A stretch of 64,000 bases of DNA from Streptomyces europaeiscabiei (GCF_036346855.1 NZ_CP107841.1:1922001-1986000), one strand, 5' to 3'; shown: positions 1-10,000, counted from the first letter of the stretch. The notes: generated from the sequence alone by a model not told the origin. Program-made: numbers and translations.

Positions 1-1378
1 CGGCGTCGGCGATCTCGCGGTAGGCGCCGAGGTCGGCGTGGCCGGTCTTCTTGGACCGGGCGTCGGCCTTGGCCTTGTCCCGCTGCTCCTTCATCAGGCG
101 GCGGAAGCCGTCCTCGTCCACGGAGAGGCCCTGCTCGGCGGCCATCTCCAGGGTGAGGTCGATCGGGAAGCCCCAGGTGTCGTGGAGCAGGAACGCCTTG
201 TCGCCGGGCAGCTGCTTGCCGCCGGTGGCCTTGGTGTCGGTGATGGCCGTGTCGAGGATGTTCGTGCCGGCCCTCAGCGTCTTGAGGAAGGCGTTCTCCT
301 CGGCGAGGGCGACCTTCTCGATGCGCTCGCGGTCGGTGATCAGCTCGGAGTACTGCTGGCCCATCATGGCGATGACGACGTCGATGAGGTCCTGGACGAC
401 CGGGCCGGTGGCACCGAGCAGCCGCATGTTGCGGATGGCGCGGCGCATGATGCGGCGCAGGACATAGCCCCGGCCCTCGTTGCCCGGGGTGACGCCGTCG
501 CCGATGAGCATCACGGCGGTGCGGATGTGGTCGGTGACCACGCGCAGGGAGACGTCGGAGTCCTTGGCGTCGCCGTAGGAGACACCGGTGATCTCGGTGG
601 CCTTGTCGATGACGGCCATGGAGGTGTCGATCTCGTACAGATTCTGCACGCCCTGCAGAATCATGGCGAGGCGCTCCAGGCCGAGGCCCGTGTCGATGTT
701 CTTGCTGGGCAGCTCGCCGAGGATCTCGAAGTCCTCCTTCGAGGTGCCCTCGCCGCGCTCGTACTGCATGAAGACCAGGTTCCAGATCTCCACGTACCGC
801 TCGTCGTTGACGGCCGGGCCGCCCTCGACGCCGAACTCCGGGCCGCGGTCGTAGTTGATCTCGGAACACGGGCCGCACGGGCCGGGGACGCCCATGGACC
901 AGTAGTTGTCCTTCTTGCCGAGGCGCTGGATTCGCTCCTTGGGCACGCCGATCTGCTCGTGCCAGATGCGCTCGGCCTCGTCGTCGTCCTTGTAGACGGT
1001 GATCCAGAGCTTCTCCGGCTCCAGGCCGTAACCACCCTTGTCCTGGGGGCTGGTGAGCAGCTCCCAGGCGTGCTTGATGGCGCCTTCCTTGAAGTAGTCG
1101 CCGAAGGAGAAGTTGCCGCACATCTGGAAGAACGTGCCGTGCCGGGTGGTCTTGCCGACCTCTTCGATGTCCGGCGTACGGACGCACTTCTGCACGCTGG
1201 TGGCGCGGTCGAAGGAGGGCTTGACCTCACCGAGGAAGTACGGCTTGAACGGGACCATGCCCGCGTTGACCAGGAGCAGAGTCGGGTCGTCCGCGATGAG
1301 CGACGCCGAAGGGACGACGGTGTGACCGCGCTCCTCGAAGAAGCTCAACCAGCGGCGGCGGATTTCAGCCGACTCCAT
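1..1378 (-). CDS. alaS: Alanyl-tRNA synthetase (N-terminal part; runs off left edge)
   Basis: Charges tRNA-Ala with alanine in the cytoplasm. About 459 N-terminal residues are present, which is the class II catalytic domain plus the start of the tRNA-recognition region. The full protein is usually near 890 residues, so the editing and C-Ala domains lie outside. Visible family signatures are the segment with [18 protein letters not shown] (motif 2 region), [13 protein letters not shown], and GLGLERLAM (motif 3). The ATG at 1378 shares its A with the TGA of the upstream small gene (TGATG), so translation is probably coupled to the DUF6167 and DUF948 genes before it. Identity is secure. Confidence 0.97.
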   Translation of the reverse strand, partial: MESAEIRRRWLSFFEERGHTVVPSASLIADDPTLLLVNAGMVPFKPYFLGEVKPSFDRATSVQKCVRTPDIEEVGKTTRHGTFFQMCGNFSFGDYFKEGAIKHAWELLTSPQDKGGYGLEPEKLWITVYKDDDEAERIWHEQIGVPKERIQRLGKKDNYWSMGVPGPCGPCSEINYDRGPEFGVEGGPAVNDERYVEIWNLVFMQYERGEGTSKEDFEILGELPSKNIDTGLGLERLAMILQGVQNLYEIDTSMAVIDKATEITGVSYGDAKDSDVSLRVVTDHIRTAVMLIGDGVTPGNEGRGYVLRRIMRRAIRNMRLLGATGPVVQDLIDVVIAMMGQQYSELITDRERIEKVALAEENAFLKTLRAGTNILDTAITDTKATGGKQLPGDKAFLLHDTWGFPIDLTLEMAAEQGLSVDEDGFRRLMKEQRDKAKADARSKKTGHADLGAYREIADA

Positions 1379-1752
1379 CAGTGGTCCTCATTCCGGTTGT
1401 ACGGGTACGACGAGCTGTCGACGTACCTCGGATTCCTGCTGTACTTCGGGGTGTTGGTGTTCTCGATGGCGACGATGTGCCTCGGGGCCGGAAGCTCCGG
1501 GTACTGGTCGGGGTTGGCCTCGATGCCGAGTGCCTCGCCCAGTTCGGCCTCCCGCTGGGCCATGTTGTCGCGGACGTCGAGCGCGAAGCCGACCGCCCGG
1601 TCCTTGAGCCTGTGGCCCGCCTCGACCGCCTTGTGCGCCGCCTGGGTGGCGAGGTGCTCGGGGGTGAGCTGCTTGAGCTTGCGGTTGACCTTGGTGGTGG
1701 CCCACACTCCGGCGGCGACCCCTGTGGTGAACCAGAACGTACGGCGGAACAT
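1378..1752 (-). CDS. DUF6167 family small protein
   Basis: Predicted 124-residue protein beginning [15 protein letters not shown], with a short hydrophobic N-terminal segment (about residues 4-20) followed by a charged helical region and a Tyr/Asn-rich tail. The family is common in streptomycetes just upstream of alaS and has no assigned function. I start at ATG 1752, eight bases after the upstream stop, with AGGA about 11 bases ahead. An in-frame start at 1776 would overlap the upstream gene. It forms a probable operon with the DUF948 gene and alaS. A membrane-associated scaffold role is only a guess. Confidence 0.8.
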   Translation of the reverse strand: MFRRTFWFTTGVAAGVWATTKVNRKLKQLTPEHLATQAAHKAVEAGHRLKDRAVGFALDVRDNMAQREAELGEALGIEANPDQYPELPAPRHIVAIENTNTPKYSRNPRYVDSSSYPYNRNEDH

Positions 1753-1759
1753 CGCTCGG

Positions 1760-2206
1760 TCAGTCCTTCTTTCCACGGGAGTTGCGCCTGCTCCTGCGCG
1801 CGCCCGGCACGGTGCGGCCGACGATCACGGTACGACGCTGCTCCTCGGCGGGCTCGCCCTCCCGGCGGCCGCCCATGGCCCGGCGTACGCCGTAGCCGAA
1901 GGCGGCGACCTTGACGAGGGGGCCGCCGAAGGTGGACGCGACGGTCGTGGAGAGCGCCGAGGCGTTCGACGTGACCTCCTGGACGTCGGACGCGATGGCG
2001 TCGACCCGTTCGATCTGGGTCTGCGCGGAGCGGACGGCGGTGGACGCGTCGGCGAGGAGGGGGACGGCCTGGTCGGTCACGTCCGCGACGAGCTTGGTGG
2101 TCGCCTTGAGCGTCTGGGCCAGCCTCGCCAGCGCGACGGCGAGGAAGGAGACCAGGATCGCCCAGAAGACGGCCACCAGGATCCCGGCCACCTCTCCACC
2201 GGACAC
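1760..2206 (-). CDS. DUF948 domain-containing membrane protein
   Basis: About 148 residues. One N-terminal transmembrane helix (GILVAVFWAILVSFLAVALA) is followed by a heptad-like region of the type found in DUF948 proteins (helical, methyl-acceptor-like spacing, VTDQAVPLL, TQIERVDAIA), a second weakly hydrophobic stretch, and a basic tail with RRSRRNSRGKK. The start is uncertain: GTG 2206 gives the family-like N-terminus VSGGEVAGIL, while GTG 2215 lies only three bases from GGGAG. First gene of the DUF948-DUF6167-alaS group. Function unknown; probably a membrane-tethered coiled coil. Confidence 0.85.
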   Translation of the reverse strand: MSGGEVAGILVAVFWAILVSFLAVALARLAQTLKATTKLVADVTDQAVPLLADASTAVRSAQTQIERVDAIASDVQEVTSNASALSTTVASTFGGPLVKVAAFGYGVRRAMGGRREGEPAEEQRRTVIVGRTVPGARRSRRNSRGKKD

Positions 2207-2298
2207 TGTCTGCACCCGCTCCCTGGAACATGCCTGAACGTCGAAAAGTCGTGTCCCGAGCCTATCGCGCCGGAGCGATCGCCCAGTACCGCATTAAT

Positions 2299-2358
2299 GC
2301 CTACCGCAGTGCCTACCGCAGTGCCTGGCGCCGTGCCCGCCGCAGCGCCTGCCGCAGT
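2299..2358. repeat. Five tandem 12-bp units
   Basis: Consecutive 12-mers based on GCCTACCGCAGT: the first two are identical, the third (GCCTGGCGCCGT), fourth (GCCCGCCGCAGC) and fifth (GCCTGCCGCAGT) are diverged. The array sits between the rpsD terminator and the start of the DUF948 gene, so it lies in the region expected to hold the promoter of the alaS group. No function is known. Confidence 0.8.
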
Positions 2359-2362
2359 ACGG

Positions 2363-2415
2363 CGTCAGCCCGCCGTCCCGCCCGCCGGGAAGGGCGGGGG
2401 GACGACGGGCTGACG
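2363..2415 (-). terminator. Probable rpsD terminator
   Basis: Outer arms CGTCAGCCCG (2363-2372) and CGGGCTGACG (2406-2415) pair perfectly and enclose further near-complementary C-rich and G-rich tracts, giving one long stem 35 bases beyond the rpsD stop. No long T run follows, as is common in streptomycetes. Confidence 0.75.
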
Positions 2416-2450
2416 CTCGGTGCGTGTGTACTACGTCCGTCGAAAGAGGA

Positions 2451-3065
2451 TCAACGGGCGTAGTACTCGACGACGAGCTGCTCGTCGCAGATGACCGGGA
2501 CTTCCTTGCGGTTCGGCTCGCGGTCCAGGCGGAACGCCAGGGCCTTGAGGTTCACCTGCAGGTAGCGGGGGGTCTCACCGTCCGCGGCGAAGCCACCCTC
2601 GCGGGCGACCTCGAACAGCGGCTTCTGGCGGCTGCGCTCACGGACCATGACGACGTCGTCCGGCTTGACGCGGAAGGACGGCTTGTCGACCTTGTGGCCG
2701 TTGACCTCGATGTGGCCGTGGACGACCATCTGGCGGGCCTGGTAGATCGTGCGGGCGATGCCCGAACGCAGGACCAGCGCGTCGAGACGGCGCTCGAGCT
2801 CGATGATCAGGGCCTCACCGGTCTTGCCCTGGACCTTGGAGGCACGCTCGTAGGCGCGGACGAGCTGACGCTCGGACACGTCGTACTGCGCGCGCAGACG
2901 CTGCTTCTCCAGCAGACGGACCTTGTAGTCCGAGTTCTGCTTGCGGCCGCGGCCGTGCTCGCCCGGCGGGTAGGGGCGGGCCTCGAAGTACTTGACGGCC
3001 TTCGGGGTCAGCGCGATGCCGAGGGCACGCGACTTCTTGACCTTGGGGCGGGACTGGTTCGCCAC
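2451..3065 (-). CDS. rpsD: 30S ribosomal protein S4
   Basis: Primary 16S rRNA-binding protein that nucleates 30S assembly. 204 residues from GTG 3065, the usual length for streptomycetes. It begins [20 protein letters not shown], contains the S4 RNA-binding region ([34 protein letters not shown]) and ends in EYYAR. The upstream AAGGA a few bases before GTG supports this start over longer in-frame extensions. Here rpsD stands alone rather than in the alpha operon, flanked by its own hairpin at 2363-2415. Confidence 0.97.
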   Translation of the reverse strand: MANQSRPKVKKSRALGIALTPKAVKYFEARPYPPGEHGRGRKQNSDYKVRLLEKQRLRAQYDVSERQLVRAYERASKVQGKTGEALIIELERRLDALVLRSGIARTIYQARQMVVHGHIEVNGHKVDKPSFRVKPDDVVMVRERSRQKPLFEVAREGGFAADGETPRYLQVNLKALAFRLDREPNRKEVPVICDEQLVVEYYAR

Positions 3066-3365
3066 TTCTTTTCCTTTTCTCTTCGGCTGCCTCAGGGTTA
3101 AGGGAGGTCGCATCCGCAGCCGGGGAATCCCGTCAGGTCCACGAGGGACTTGTCGGGTAGCCGTTCCCCTGGTCTGGGCACATACGTGCAGCACACGAAC
3201 GGCCCACCGACCGGTCCCGGGATTCCGAGTGGTGGTGGGCTGCCCGCGACACCTACGACGGTGCGCGACGCTCCTGGATCATGAAGATCCGGCTGAATGT
3301 CCCGCCTGAGGCGCCGACCGGAGCCGGACACGGGACGCAGCACTGGGGAGAAGTCTACAGGGGGT
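3066..3365. other. Intergenic region rarA-rpsD
   Basis: Three hundred bases with no convincing gene. It should carry the rpsD promoter and leader (minus strand) just after the rarA stop. I see the rpsD ribosome-binding site (AAGGAAAAGAA before GTG 3065) but no clear -10/-35 pair and no clean stem-loop. Confidence 0.6.
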
Positions 3366-4721
3366 TCAGGACTGCTTCCGACCGAGGTTCTTCCTGGTCC
3401 ACTCCACCGCGTCGGCGTACCGGGCCTCGGCTCCGTGCCTGGTCGGTGTGTAGTACTCCCGCTCCTTGATCTCGTCCGGCGCGTACTGCTGGGCGGCGAT
3501 CCCCTCGGGCAGATCGTGCGGGTACACGTACCCCTGCGCGTGCCCGAGCTTGGCCGCGCCCTTGTAGTGCCCGTCCCGCAGATGCGGGGGCACGGGGCCG
3601 GCCAGCCCCTTCCGTACGTCCTCCATGGCGGCGCCGATCGCCATGGTCGCGGCGTTCGACTTGGGCGCCAGAGCGAGGGCGATGGTGGCGTGGCTGAGGG
3701 TGAGCGCGGCCTCGGGGAAGCCGATCATGGCGACGGCCTGGGCGGCGGCGACGGCTGTCGGCAGCGCGTTCGGATCGGCGAGGCCGATGTCCTCGCTGGC
3801 GGAGATCATCAGGCGGCGGGCGATGAACCGGGGGTCCTCACCGGCCTCGATCATCCGGGCCAGGTAGTGCAGCGCGGCGTCGACGTCGGAGCCCCGGATG
3901 GACTTGATGAGGGCGCTGGCCACGTCGTAGTGCTGGTCGCCGTCGCGGTCGTACTTCACGGCGGCGCGATCGACGGTCTCCTCCAGCGTCTGGAGCGCGA
4001 TCGCCTCCGCCCCCTTGTCGAGGGCGGCGCCGGCCGCGGCCTCCAGGGCGGTCAGGGCGCGGCGGGCGTCGCCGCCGGCGATCCGCAGGAGGTGGGCCTC
4101 GGTGTCCTCGGGGAGGGTGACGGCGCTCTTGAGGCCGCGTTCGTCGGTCAGCGCGCGCCTCAGGAGGCCGCGCAGGTCGTCGTCGGTGAGGGGTTCGAGG
4201 GTGAGGAGGAGGGAGCGGGACAGGAGGGGGGAGATCACCGAGAAGTACGGGTTCTCCGTGGTCGCCGCGATCAGGGTGACCCAGCGGTTCTCGACGGCCG
4301 GGAGCAGGGAGTCCTGTTGGGCCTTGCTGAAGCGGTGGATCTCGTCGAGGAAGAGAACGGTCTCCTTGCCGTACCCGCCGGTGGCGCGGCGGGCGCCCTC
4401 GATGACCGCGCGGACCTCCTTGACGCCGGCGGTGATCGCCGAGAGTTCCACGAAACGCTTGTCGGTGGCCTTGGAGACGACGTACGCCAGGGTCGTCTTG
4501 CCGGTGCCGGGCGGGCCCCAGAGGATCACCGAGGAGGGACCGGCGGGTCCGCCGCCGGACTCGCCGACCAGTCTGCGCAGGGGCGAACCGGGCTTCAGCA
4601 GGTGCTGCTGGCCCACGACCTCGTCGAGGGTGCGCGGACGCATCCGTACGGCCAGGGGGCTGGCGGCGGGGTCCTTCTCCTGGCGTTCTTCTGCGGCGGC
4701 GGTGAACAGATCGGGCTCCAC
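3366..4721 (-). CDS. rarA: Replication-associated recombination protein A (RarA/MgsA AAA+ ATPase)
   Basis: AAA+ ATPase of the RarA/MgsA/WRNIP1 family, related to clamp-loader subunits, which acts at stalled replication forks. 451 residues from GTG 4721. Walker [10 protein letters not shown] is at about 69-77 and Walker B LFLDEIHR at about 122-129; the sensor-1 region reads LIAATTENP and the arginine-finger region LLSRSLLL. The C-terminal half is the tetramerisation domain with [11 protein letters not shown] and [15 protein letters not shown], diagnostic of RarA. It stands alone, with an unusual 13-bp tandem repeat just upstream. Confidence 0.93.
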   Translation of the reverse strand: MEPDLFTAAAEERQEKDPAASPLAVRMRPRTLDEVVGQQHLLKPGSPLRRLVGESGGGPAGPSSVILWGPPGTGKTTLAYVVSKATDKRFVELSAITAGVKEVRAVIEGARRATGGYGKETVLFLDEIHRFSKAQQDSLLPAVENRWVTLIAATTENPYFSVISPLLSRSLLLTLEPLTDDDLRGLLRRALTDERGLKSAVTLPEDTEAHLLRIAGGDARRALTALEAAAGAALDKGAEAIALQTLEETVDRAAVKYDRDGDQHYDVASALIKSIRGSDVDAALHYLARMIEAGEDPRFIARRLMISASEDIGLADPNALPTAVAAAQAVAMIGFPEAALTLSHATIALALAPKSNAATMAIGAAMEDVRKGLAGPVPPHLRDGHYKGAAKLGHAQGYVYPHDLPEGIAAQQYAPDEIKEREYYTPTRHGAEARYADAVEWTRKNLGRKQS

Positions 4722-4753
4722 GCGAAAACCCTATGTCACGCCACTGACAGTCC

Positions 4754-4812
4754 GGCCGGTGCGGTCGGCCGGTACGGTCGGCCGGTACGGTCGGCCGGTA
4801 CGGTCGGCCGGT
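4754..4812. repeat. 13-bp tandem repeat upstream of rarA
   Basis: Four contiguous copies of GGCCGGTACGGTC (first copy with one change, GGCCGGTGCGGTC) from 4754 to 4805, then a partial fifth. They lie between rarA (start 4721) and the VKOR gene stop (4844), both on the minus strand, so they sit in the rarA upstream region. There are no spacers, so this is not CRISPR. Confidence 0.9.
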
Positions 4813-4843
4813 GCCCGGGGCCGCCGACGGCCGTCCGGGGCCG

Positions 4844-5482
4844 TCAGCTGGTCCAGAAGTCCCACCAGCGGGTGAGGATCAGCATGCCGATGACGCCGAT
4901 GTGCATCACGGGCAGGACCCAGGTGAACTCGCCGAAGAAGTTCTTCAGCCAGCCGGGCGCGGGCAGGAAGCCGTGACGAATGTTGGAGGACGTGACGTAC
5001 CAGAACATCAGGATCGTGGCGACCCAGGCGAGGCAGCACCACAGGCAGAGCGAGTTGATGTTGTACAGCGACTGGTACTGCAGCCAGGTCACGAAGCCGA
5101 CGCCGAAGGCGGTGCCCGCGTTGAAGGTCAGCCAGTACCAGCGCGGGTAGGTCGCGCGGGCGAGCAGGCTGATGCCGACGCAGATGACGATGCCGTACGC
5201 GACGAGGCCGAGCATCGGGTTGGGGAACCCGAAGACGGAGGCCTGGTCGCTCTTCATGATGTTGCCGCAGGAGACGACCGGGTTGAGGCTGCAGCCAGGG
5301 ATGAAGTCCGGGTCCTCGAGCAGCTTGAACTTGTCGATCGTGATGACCCAGGACGCGAGCAGCCCGGCCGCGCCGGTGATCAGCAGCAGGATCGCGAAGG
5401 CACGACTGCCGCCCACCGTGCGTGGGACCACGGTGTGTTCCCGCTCGGCGGCGGAGACGTCCTTGACTGTCGTCTTGCTCAT
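4844..5482 (-). CDS. Vitamin K epoxide reductase (VKOR) family membrane protein
   Basis: Predicted bacterial VKOR, a quinone-linked enzyme that reoxidises the periplasmic-side disulfide-forming partner (a DsbA-like protein). 212 residues from ATG 5482. There are about five transmembrane segments. The loop cysteine pair lies at about C64 and C72 (IPGCSLNPVVSCG) and the active-site CxxC at C146 and C149 (SLCLWC). The N-terminal 25 residues are soluble. An upstream in-frame start at 5539 is possible, but GGAA precedes 5482. A partner thioredoxin domain is not fused here; a DsbA-like gene occurs at 50.5 kb, but a link is only speculative. Confidence 0.92.
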   Translation of the reverse strand: MSKTTVKDVSAAEREHTVVPRTVGGSRAFAILLLITGAAGLLASWVITIDKFKLLEDPDFIPGCSLNPVVSCGNIMKSDQASVFGFPNPMLGLVAYGIVICVGISLLARATYPRWYWLTFNAGTAFGVGFVTWLQYQSLYNINSLCLWCCLAWVATILMFWYVTSSNIRHGFLPAPGWLKNFFGEFTWVLPVMHIGVIGMLILTRWWDFWTS

Positions 5483-5571
5483 CACGTCGATTCCATAGCT
5501 TCGAAGGGGCCTCTGGGGCACGGTCATTGTGCCGTACACCCTCGCGCGCGCACCGTTCGCTGGACATAAAA

Positions 5572-5608
5572 GTCGCCCCTGCCACCCGTACAGGGCGGCA
5601 GGGGCGAC
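5572..5608 (-). terminator. hisS intrinsic terminator
   Basis: Perfect 12-bp arms GTCGCCCCTGCC (5572-5583) and GGCAGGGGCGAC (5597-5608). On the minus strand the stem is followed by CTTTTATG, a T-rich tail, just after the hisS stop at 5620. Confidence 0.88.
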
Positions 5609-5619
5609 AAGGGTTCGAC

Positions 5620-6882
5620 TCAGCCGAGCCGGGCCTCCAGCTCCGCCACGATCTCGTTCACGCCGACGGCGACCTGCTCGCCGGACTCCATGTCCTTGAG
5701 CTGGACGACGCCTTCGGCCAGGTCGCGCTCCCCGGCCACGACGGTGTAGCGCGCACCGCTCCGGTTGGCGTTCTTCATCGCGCCCTTCAGCCCCTTCCCG
5801 CCGTACGAGAAGTCGGCCGCGATGCCCACCTTGCGCAACTCCGTGACCTTGGCGAACAGCAGGCGGCGGGCCTCCTCGCCGAGCGGGACGGCGAACACGC
5901 TGGTGGCGGCGGGGAGTTCGAGCTCGACGCCCTCCGCCTCCAGGGCCAGGACGGTGCGGTCGACGCCGAGGGCCCAGCCGACCGACGGCAGCGCGGGGCC
6001 GCCGATCATCTCGGAGAGGCCGTCGTAGCGGCCGCCGCCGCCCACCGCGGACTGCGAGCCGAGGCCGTCGTGGACGAACTCGAAGGTCGTGCGGGTGTAG
6101 TAGTCCAGGCCGCGCACCAGCTTGAGGTCGTCCTCGAAGGAGACGCCCGCCGCCGTGATCAGCCCGCGCACCTCCTCGTGGTACGCCTTGCAGGCGTCGC
6201 AGAGGTAGTCACGCAGCAGCGGGGCGTCGGTCAGCTGCTTCTGGACGTCCCCGCGCTTGTCGTCGAGGACCCGCAGCGGGTTGATCTCCGCACGGCGGAG
6301 CGTGTCCTCGTCCAGGTCCAGGCCGCGCAGGAACTCCTGCAGGGCGGCCCGGTAGACGGGACGGCACTCCTTGTCGCCCAGGCTGTTGAGCAGGATGCGG
6401 AAGTTCCGCAGCCCCAGCGAGCGGTACGCCTGGTCCGCCAGGATGATCAACTCGGCGTCCAGGGCCGGGTCCTCGGCACCGATGGCTTCGGCGCCGACCT
6501 GGGAGAAGTGGCGGTAGCGACCGGCCTGCGGCTGTTCGTAGCGGTAGTACGAGCCCGAGTACCAGAGCTTGACGGGGAGGTTGCCCTGGCGGTGCAGGTT
6601 CGCTTCCAGCGCGGCGCGCAGTACGGACGCGGTGCCTTCGGGGCGCAGGGCCAGCCTGTCGCCGCCCTTCGTCTCGAAGGCGTACATCTCCTTGGTCACG
6701 ATGTCGGTCGACTCACCGACACCGCGCGCGAAAAGCTCGACGTTCTCGAAACCGGGCGTCTCGACGTAGCCGTACCCGGAGTTGCGCAGCGGGCCGGCGA
6801 TCGCCTCACGGACCGCGAGAAACGTCGCGGAGCGGGGCGGCAGCAGGTCGTACGTGCCCTTAGGGGCCTGAAAGGTGCTCAC
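5620..6882 (-). CDS. hisS: Histidyl-tRNA synthetase
   Basis: Class II aminoacyl-tRNA synthetase charging tRNA-His. 420 residues from GTG 6882, normal for the family. It begins [16 protein letters not shown]. Class II motif 2 is in [20 protein letters not shown]; histidine-specific motifs are [15 protein letters not shown] and [12 protein letters not shown]; the C-terminal anticodon-binding domain contains [20 protein letters not shown]. The MBL-fold gene ends 13 bases before the start, suggesting co-transcription. A strong terminator follows at 5572-5608. Confidence 0.97.
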   Translation of the reverse strand: MSTFQAPKGTYDLLPPRSATFLAVREAIAGPLRNSGYGYVETPGFENVELFARGVGESTDIVTKEMYAFETKGGDRLALRPEGTASVLRAALEANLHRQGNLPVKLWYSGSYYRYEQPQAGRYRHFSQVGAEAIGAEDPALDAELIILADQAYRSLGLRNFRILLNSLGDKECRPVYRAALQEFLRGLDLDEDTLRRAEINPLRVLDDKRGDVQKQLTDAPLLRDYLCDACKAYHEEVRGLITAAGVSFEDDLKLVRGLDYYTRTTFEFVHDGLGSQSAVGGGGRYDGLSEMIGGPALPSVGWALGVDRTVLALEAEGVELELPAATSVFAVPLGEEARRLLFAKVTELRKVGIAADFSYGGKGLKGAMKNANRSGARYTVVAGERDLAEGVVQLKDMESGEQVAVGVNEIVAELEARLG

Positions 6883-6895
6883 GGAAGGTCTCTCG

Positions 6896-7606
6896 TCACA
6901 TTCCTCGTCGGGGAGCCGAGGGGGCTCCCTGGCCGCCGGCGGCCACCTGCCGCAGATACGGGTTGGTGGCGCGCTCCTGGCCGATGGTCGTCTGGGGGCC
7001 GTGGCCGGACAGCACCACGGTCGAGTCGTCGAGCGGCAGGCACACGCGGGCCAGCGAATCGAGCATCTCGGCCATGTCACCGCCGGGCAGGTCGGTGCGT
7101 CCGATGGAGCCGGCGAAGAGCAGATCCCCGGAGAAGAACACGGAGGGGATCTCCGTGTTCTCGGGCATCCGGAACGTCACCGACCCCTTGGTATGGCCGG
7201 GCGCGTGCGCGACGGACAGTTCCAGACCGGCCAGCTCCAGCCGAGCGCCGTCGGTCAGCTCCTTGACGTCACCCGGCTCCCCCACGGTCAGCTCGCCCAT
7301 GAGCGGCATGCCGATGGAACGGCCGAGCGCCTTCTCGGGGTCGCTCATCATGTACCGGTCCTCGGGGTGGATCCACGCCGGTACGTCGTGCGCGCCGCAC
7401 ACCGGGACGACCGAGGCCACGTGGTCGATGTGGCCATGGGTGAGGACGACGGCGACGGGCTTGAGCCGATGCTTCTTCAGCGTCTCCTCGACACCCTGGG
7501 TGGCCTGGTGGCCCGGGTCGATGATCACGCACTCCTCACCCGCGGCGGGGGCGACCAGATAACAGTTGGTCCCCCAGGCCCCGGCGGGGAACCCGGCAAT
7601 GAGCAC
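6896..7606 (-). CDS. MBL-fold metallo-hydrolase (glyoxalase II-like)
   Basis: 236-residue metallo-beta-lactamase-fold hydrolase. The zinc-binding motif THGHIDH is at about 56-62, preceded by the VIIDPG strand; later ligands are in [10 protein letters not shown] and [21 protein letters not shown], which resembles hydroxyacylglutathione hydrolase-like proteins. Streptomycetes use mycothiol, so a thioester of another thiol may be the substrate; this is inference. The GTG start at 7606 has AAGGA about eight bases upstream. Probably co-transcribed with hisS and divergent from the cyclophilin gene. Confidence 0.9.
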   Translation of the reverse strand: MLIAGFPAGAWGTNCYLVAPAAGEECVIIDPGHQATQGVEETLKKHRLKPVAVVLTHGHIDHVASVVPVCGAHDVPAWIHPEDRYMMSDPEKALGRSIGMPLMGELTVGEPGDVKELTDGARLELAGLELSVAHAPGHTKGSVTFRMPENTEIPSVFFSGDLLFAGSIGRTDLPGGDMAEMLDSLARVCLPLDDSTVVLSGHGPQTTIGQERATNPYLRQVAAGGQGAPSAPRRGM

Positions 7607-7775
7607 GATCGTCCTTCTTGTGTCGTACGAGGGTGGTGGGTTGCTGTGGATCAGAGCCTACCGGCGCTGCCGTTTCCCCAGCGAACCCATATACGGTACG
7701 GGTCACACGCAAACAGTCGACTCAACGGACGCGCGACACACCCGTCGACATACAGACTCATGAGGAGAGAACCCC

Positions 7776-8618
7776 GTGGTCAGCCAGGATCAGCGGCGGC
7801 GTCAGCTCGCCCGGGAGAAGTTCTTGCGGCAGCAGCAGCGGCGTACGTCCGCGCGACGCAAGGCCCATGTCCGCAACGCCGTGATCGCCTCGGTGCTCGG
7901 TGTGATCCTGGTGGGCAGCGTGGCGCTGTACACGACCGACGTCCTCAAGGGTGACGACAAGCAGGACAACGCCGGCGCGGAGGTGACCCCCAGCGCCTCG
8001 CCCAGTGCCAGCAAGGCGCCGGACCCGTGCGAGAAGGCGGCTGCGGGCAAGGTGGAGAAGCTCACCTTCAAGAAGGAACCCGCGATCACCATCGACAAGA
8101 CCGCGAAGTACACGATGGATCTGCAGACGACCTGCGGTTCCATCCCCATAACGATGGACGCGGCGAAGGCCCCGCACACGGTCAACTCGTTCGACTTCCT
8201 GGTGAACAAGGGCTACTTGGACCACACCAAGTGCCACCGCCTCACCACGCAGGGCATCTACGTGCTGCAGTGCGGTGACCCGCAGGGCACCGGCATGGGC
8301 GGTCCCGGCTACACGATCCCGGACGAGAACCTCAAGGACTCGCGTCTGAAGGGCGATGTGTACCCGGCGGGCACGGTCGCGATGGCGAACCAGTTCAACG
8401 GGCAGACGGGTGAGGGCAAGAACAGCGGTGGCAGCCAGTTCTTCCTCGTCTTCCAGGACAGTCCGCTGCCGGCCAACTACACACCGTTCGGCACGATCTC
8501 CGAGGCGGGGATGAAGGTCCTGACCAAGATCGCCAAGGCCGGTGAGAACACGGGGATGGGTGATGGGACGCCCAATGCGACCGTTGTGATCAACAAGGCG
8601 ACTGTCAAGAAGTCCTGA
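7776..8618 (+). CDS. Membrane-anchored cyclophilin-type peptidyl-prolyl isomerase
   Basis: 280 residues. A basic N-terminus (QRRRQLAREKFLRQQQRRTSARRK) precedes one transmembrane helix at about 34-54 and a short Ser/Ala/Pro linker. The cyclophilin domain covers about 100-280: CGSIPITMDAAKAPHTVNSF, then the catalytic region where the usual FHR reads CHR, then GGPGYTIPDE, AGTVAMAN, GGSQFFLVF and TPFGTI. The active domain faces outside the membrane and should assist folding of secreted proteins. GTG 7776 is preceded by GAGGAGAG. Divergent from the MBL gene across 169 bases. Confidence 0.93.
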   Translation: MVSQDQRRRQLAREKFLRQQQRRTSARRKAHVRNAVIASVLGVILVGSVALYTTDVLKGDDKQDNAGAEVTPSASPSASKAPDPCEKAAAGKVEKLTFKKEPAITIDKTAKYTMDLQTTCGSIPITMDAAKAPHTVNSFDFLVNKGYLDHTKCHRLTTQGIYVLQCGDPQGTGMGGPGYTIPDENLKDSRLKGDVYPAGTVAMANQFNGQTGEGKNSGGSQFFLVFQDSPLPANYTPFGTISEAGMKVLTKIAKAGENTGMGDGTPNATVVINKATVKKS

Positions 8619-8753
8619 CCTCCAACAGTGAAATTTCGGTCGCGCGGGATGCGGACAGGCAACCCGCCGGTCGCCTATGTTGGCCGTGACGAAACTGTGG
8701 ACGATGCTCGGGGGCGCTGAGGCTCCTTGCAGGCATCATGTGGAGGAGGCGCT

Positions 8754-9983
8754 GTGAGCAGCGACCCGTGGGGCCGCGTCGACGAGACGGGGACCGTGTA
8801 CGTGCGTACGGCCGACGGCGAGCAGGTCGTCGGTTCCTGGCAGGCAGGCTCCCCCGAGGAAGCGCTGGCCTACTTCGAGCGCAAGTACGAGGGCTTGGTC
8901 GTCGAAATCGGCCTCCTCGAGAAGCGGGTGAAGACCACCGATCTGTCGGCGAAGGACGCTCAGGTCGCGATCGATCACATTCGCGAGCAGGTGGACGCGC
9001 ATCATGCGGTCGGTGACCTGGCCGCGCTCAAGGTGCGGCTGGACAGACTCGTGGAGACGGTCGAGGCGCGCCGCGAGGAGCGCAAGCAGCAGCGGGCGAA
9101 GCAGTCCGACGAGGCCCGGCACTCCAAGGAGGCCCTGGTCACCGAGGCGGAGGAGCTCGCCCAGTCCGACCAGTGGCGGTCCGCCGGTGAGCGGCTGCGG
9201 GCACTGGTGGACACCTGGAAGGGTCTGCCGCGGCTGGACCGCAAGTCCGACGACGAGCTCTGGCACCGCTTCTCGCACGCCCGCTCGGCGTTCTCCAAGC
9301 GTCGCAAGGCCCACTTCGCGCAGCTCGACGCGCAGCGCGAGGATGCCCGCAAGACCAAGGAGAAGCTGGTCGCGGAGGCCGAGGCGCTGTCGAACTCGTC
9401 CGACTGGGGTCCCACGGCGGCGCGCTACCGCGAGCTGATGGCCGACTGGAAGGCCGCCGGACGCGCCCAGCGTGAGCACGAGGACGACCTGTGGAACCGC
9501 TTCCGCGGGGCCCAGGACGTCTTCTTCGCCGCCCGCAGCTCCGTGTTCGCCGAGCGTGACGCGGAGCAGTCGGAGAACCTCAAGCTCAAGGAGGAGCTGG
9601 CCGGGGAGGCGGAGAAGATCCTGCCGGTGACGGATCTGAAGACGGCGCGTGCCGCCTTCCGCTCGCTCAACGAGCGGTGGGAGGCCATCGGCCATGTCCC
9701 GCGTGACTCCCGCCCGAAGGTCGAGGGCCGGATGCACGCGGTCGAGCGGGCCATCCAGGAGGCCGAGGAAACGGAGTGGCGCCGCACCAACCCGGAGGCC
9801 CGCGCCCGCGCCGCCGGTCTCACGGGCCAGCTCCAGGCCGCCGTGGACAAGCTGGGCAGTCAGATCGAGGCGGCCCGCGCCCAGGGCAACAACGCGAGGG
9901 CCGACAAGCTCCAGCGTGAGCTCGACGGCCGTCAGGCCCTGCTGGACCAGGCGCTGAAGGGTCTGCAGGAGTTCGGCGGCTGA
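8754..9983 (+). CDS. DUF349 domain-containing coiled-coil protein
   Basis: 409 residues from GTG 8754, with a strong GGAGGAGG site five bases upstream. After a short N-terminal region (GRVDETGTVYVRTADGEQVVGSW) the protein is highly charged and helical. It carries at least three DUF349-type repeats, recognisable by recurrent W-x-x-A/T-G and DDELWHRF/DDLWNRF segments at about 140-330. DUF349 proteins have no agreed enzymatic activity. The gene sits alone between the cyclophilin gene and relA and ends at a shared bidirectional hairpin. Confidence 0.9.
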   Translation: MSSDPWGRVDETGTVYVRTADGEQVVGSWQAGSPEEALAYFERKYEGLVVEIGLLEKRVKTTDLSAKDAQVAIDHIREQVDAHHAVGDLAALKVRLDRLVETVEARREERKQQRAKQSDEARHSKEALVTEAEELAQSDQWRSAGERLRALVDTWKGLPRLDRKSDDELWHRFSHARSAFSKRRKAHFAQLDAQREDARKTKEKLVAEAEALSNSSDWGPTAARYRELMADWKAAGRAQREHEDDLWNRFRGAQDVFFAARSSVFAERDAEQSENLKLKEELAGEAEKILPVTDLKTARAAFRSLNERWEAIGHVPRDSRPKVEGRMHAVERAIQEAEETEWRRTNPEARARAAGLTGQLQAAVDKLGSQIEAARAQGNNARADKLQRELDGRQALLDQALKGLQEFGG

Positions 9984-10000
9984 CGTCGACAGCCGGATAA

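Noticed and set aside
38..2413. 791-residue plus-strand open frame antisense to alaS and neighbours
   Set aside because: Product is Leu/Gly/Val/Asp-rich nonsense typical of the antisense frame of GC-rich genes; the minus strand carries alaS, DUF6167 and DUF948 genes with clear homology.
4754..4812. Possible CRISPR array
   Set aside because: 13-bp units are contiguous with no spacers, and there are no cas genes.
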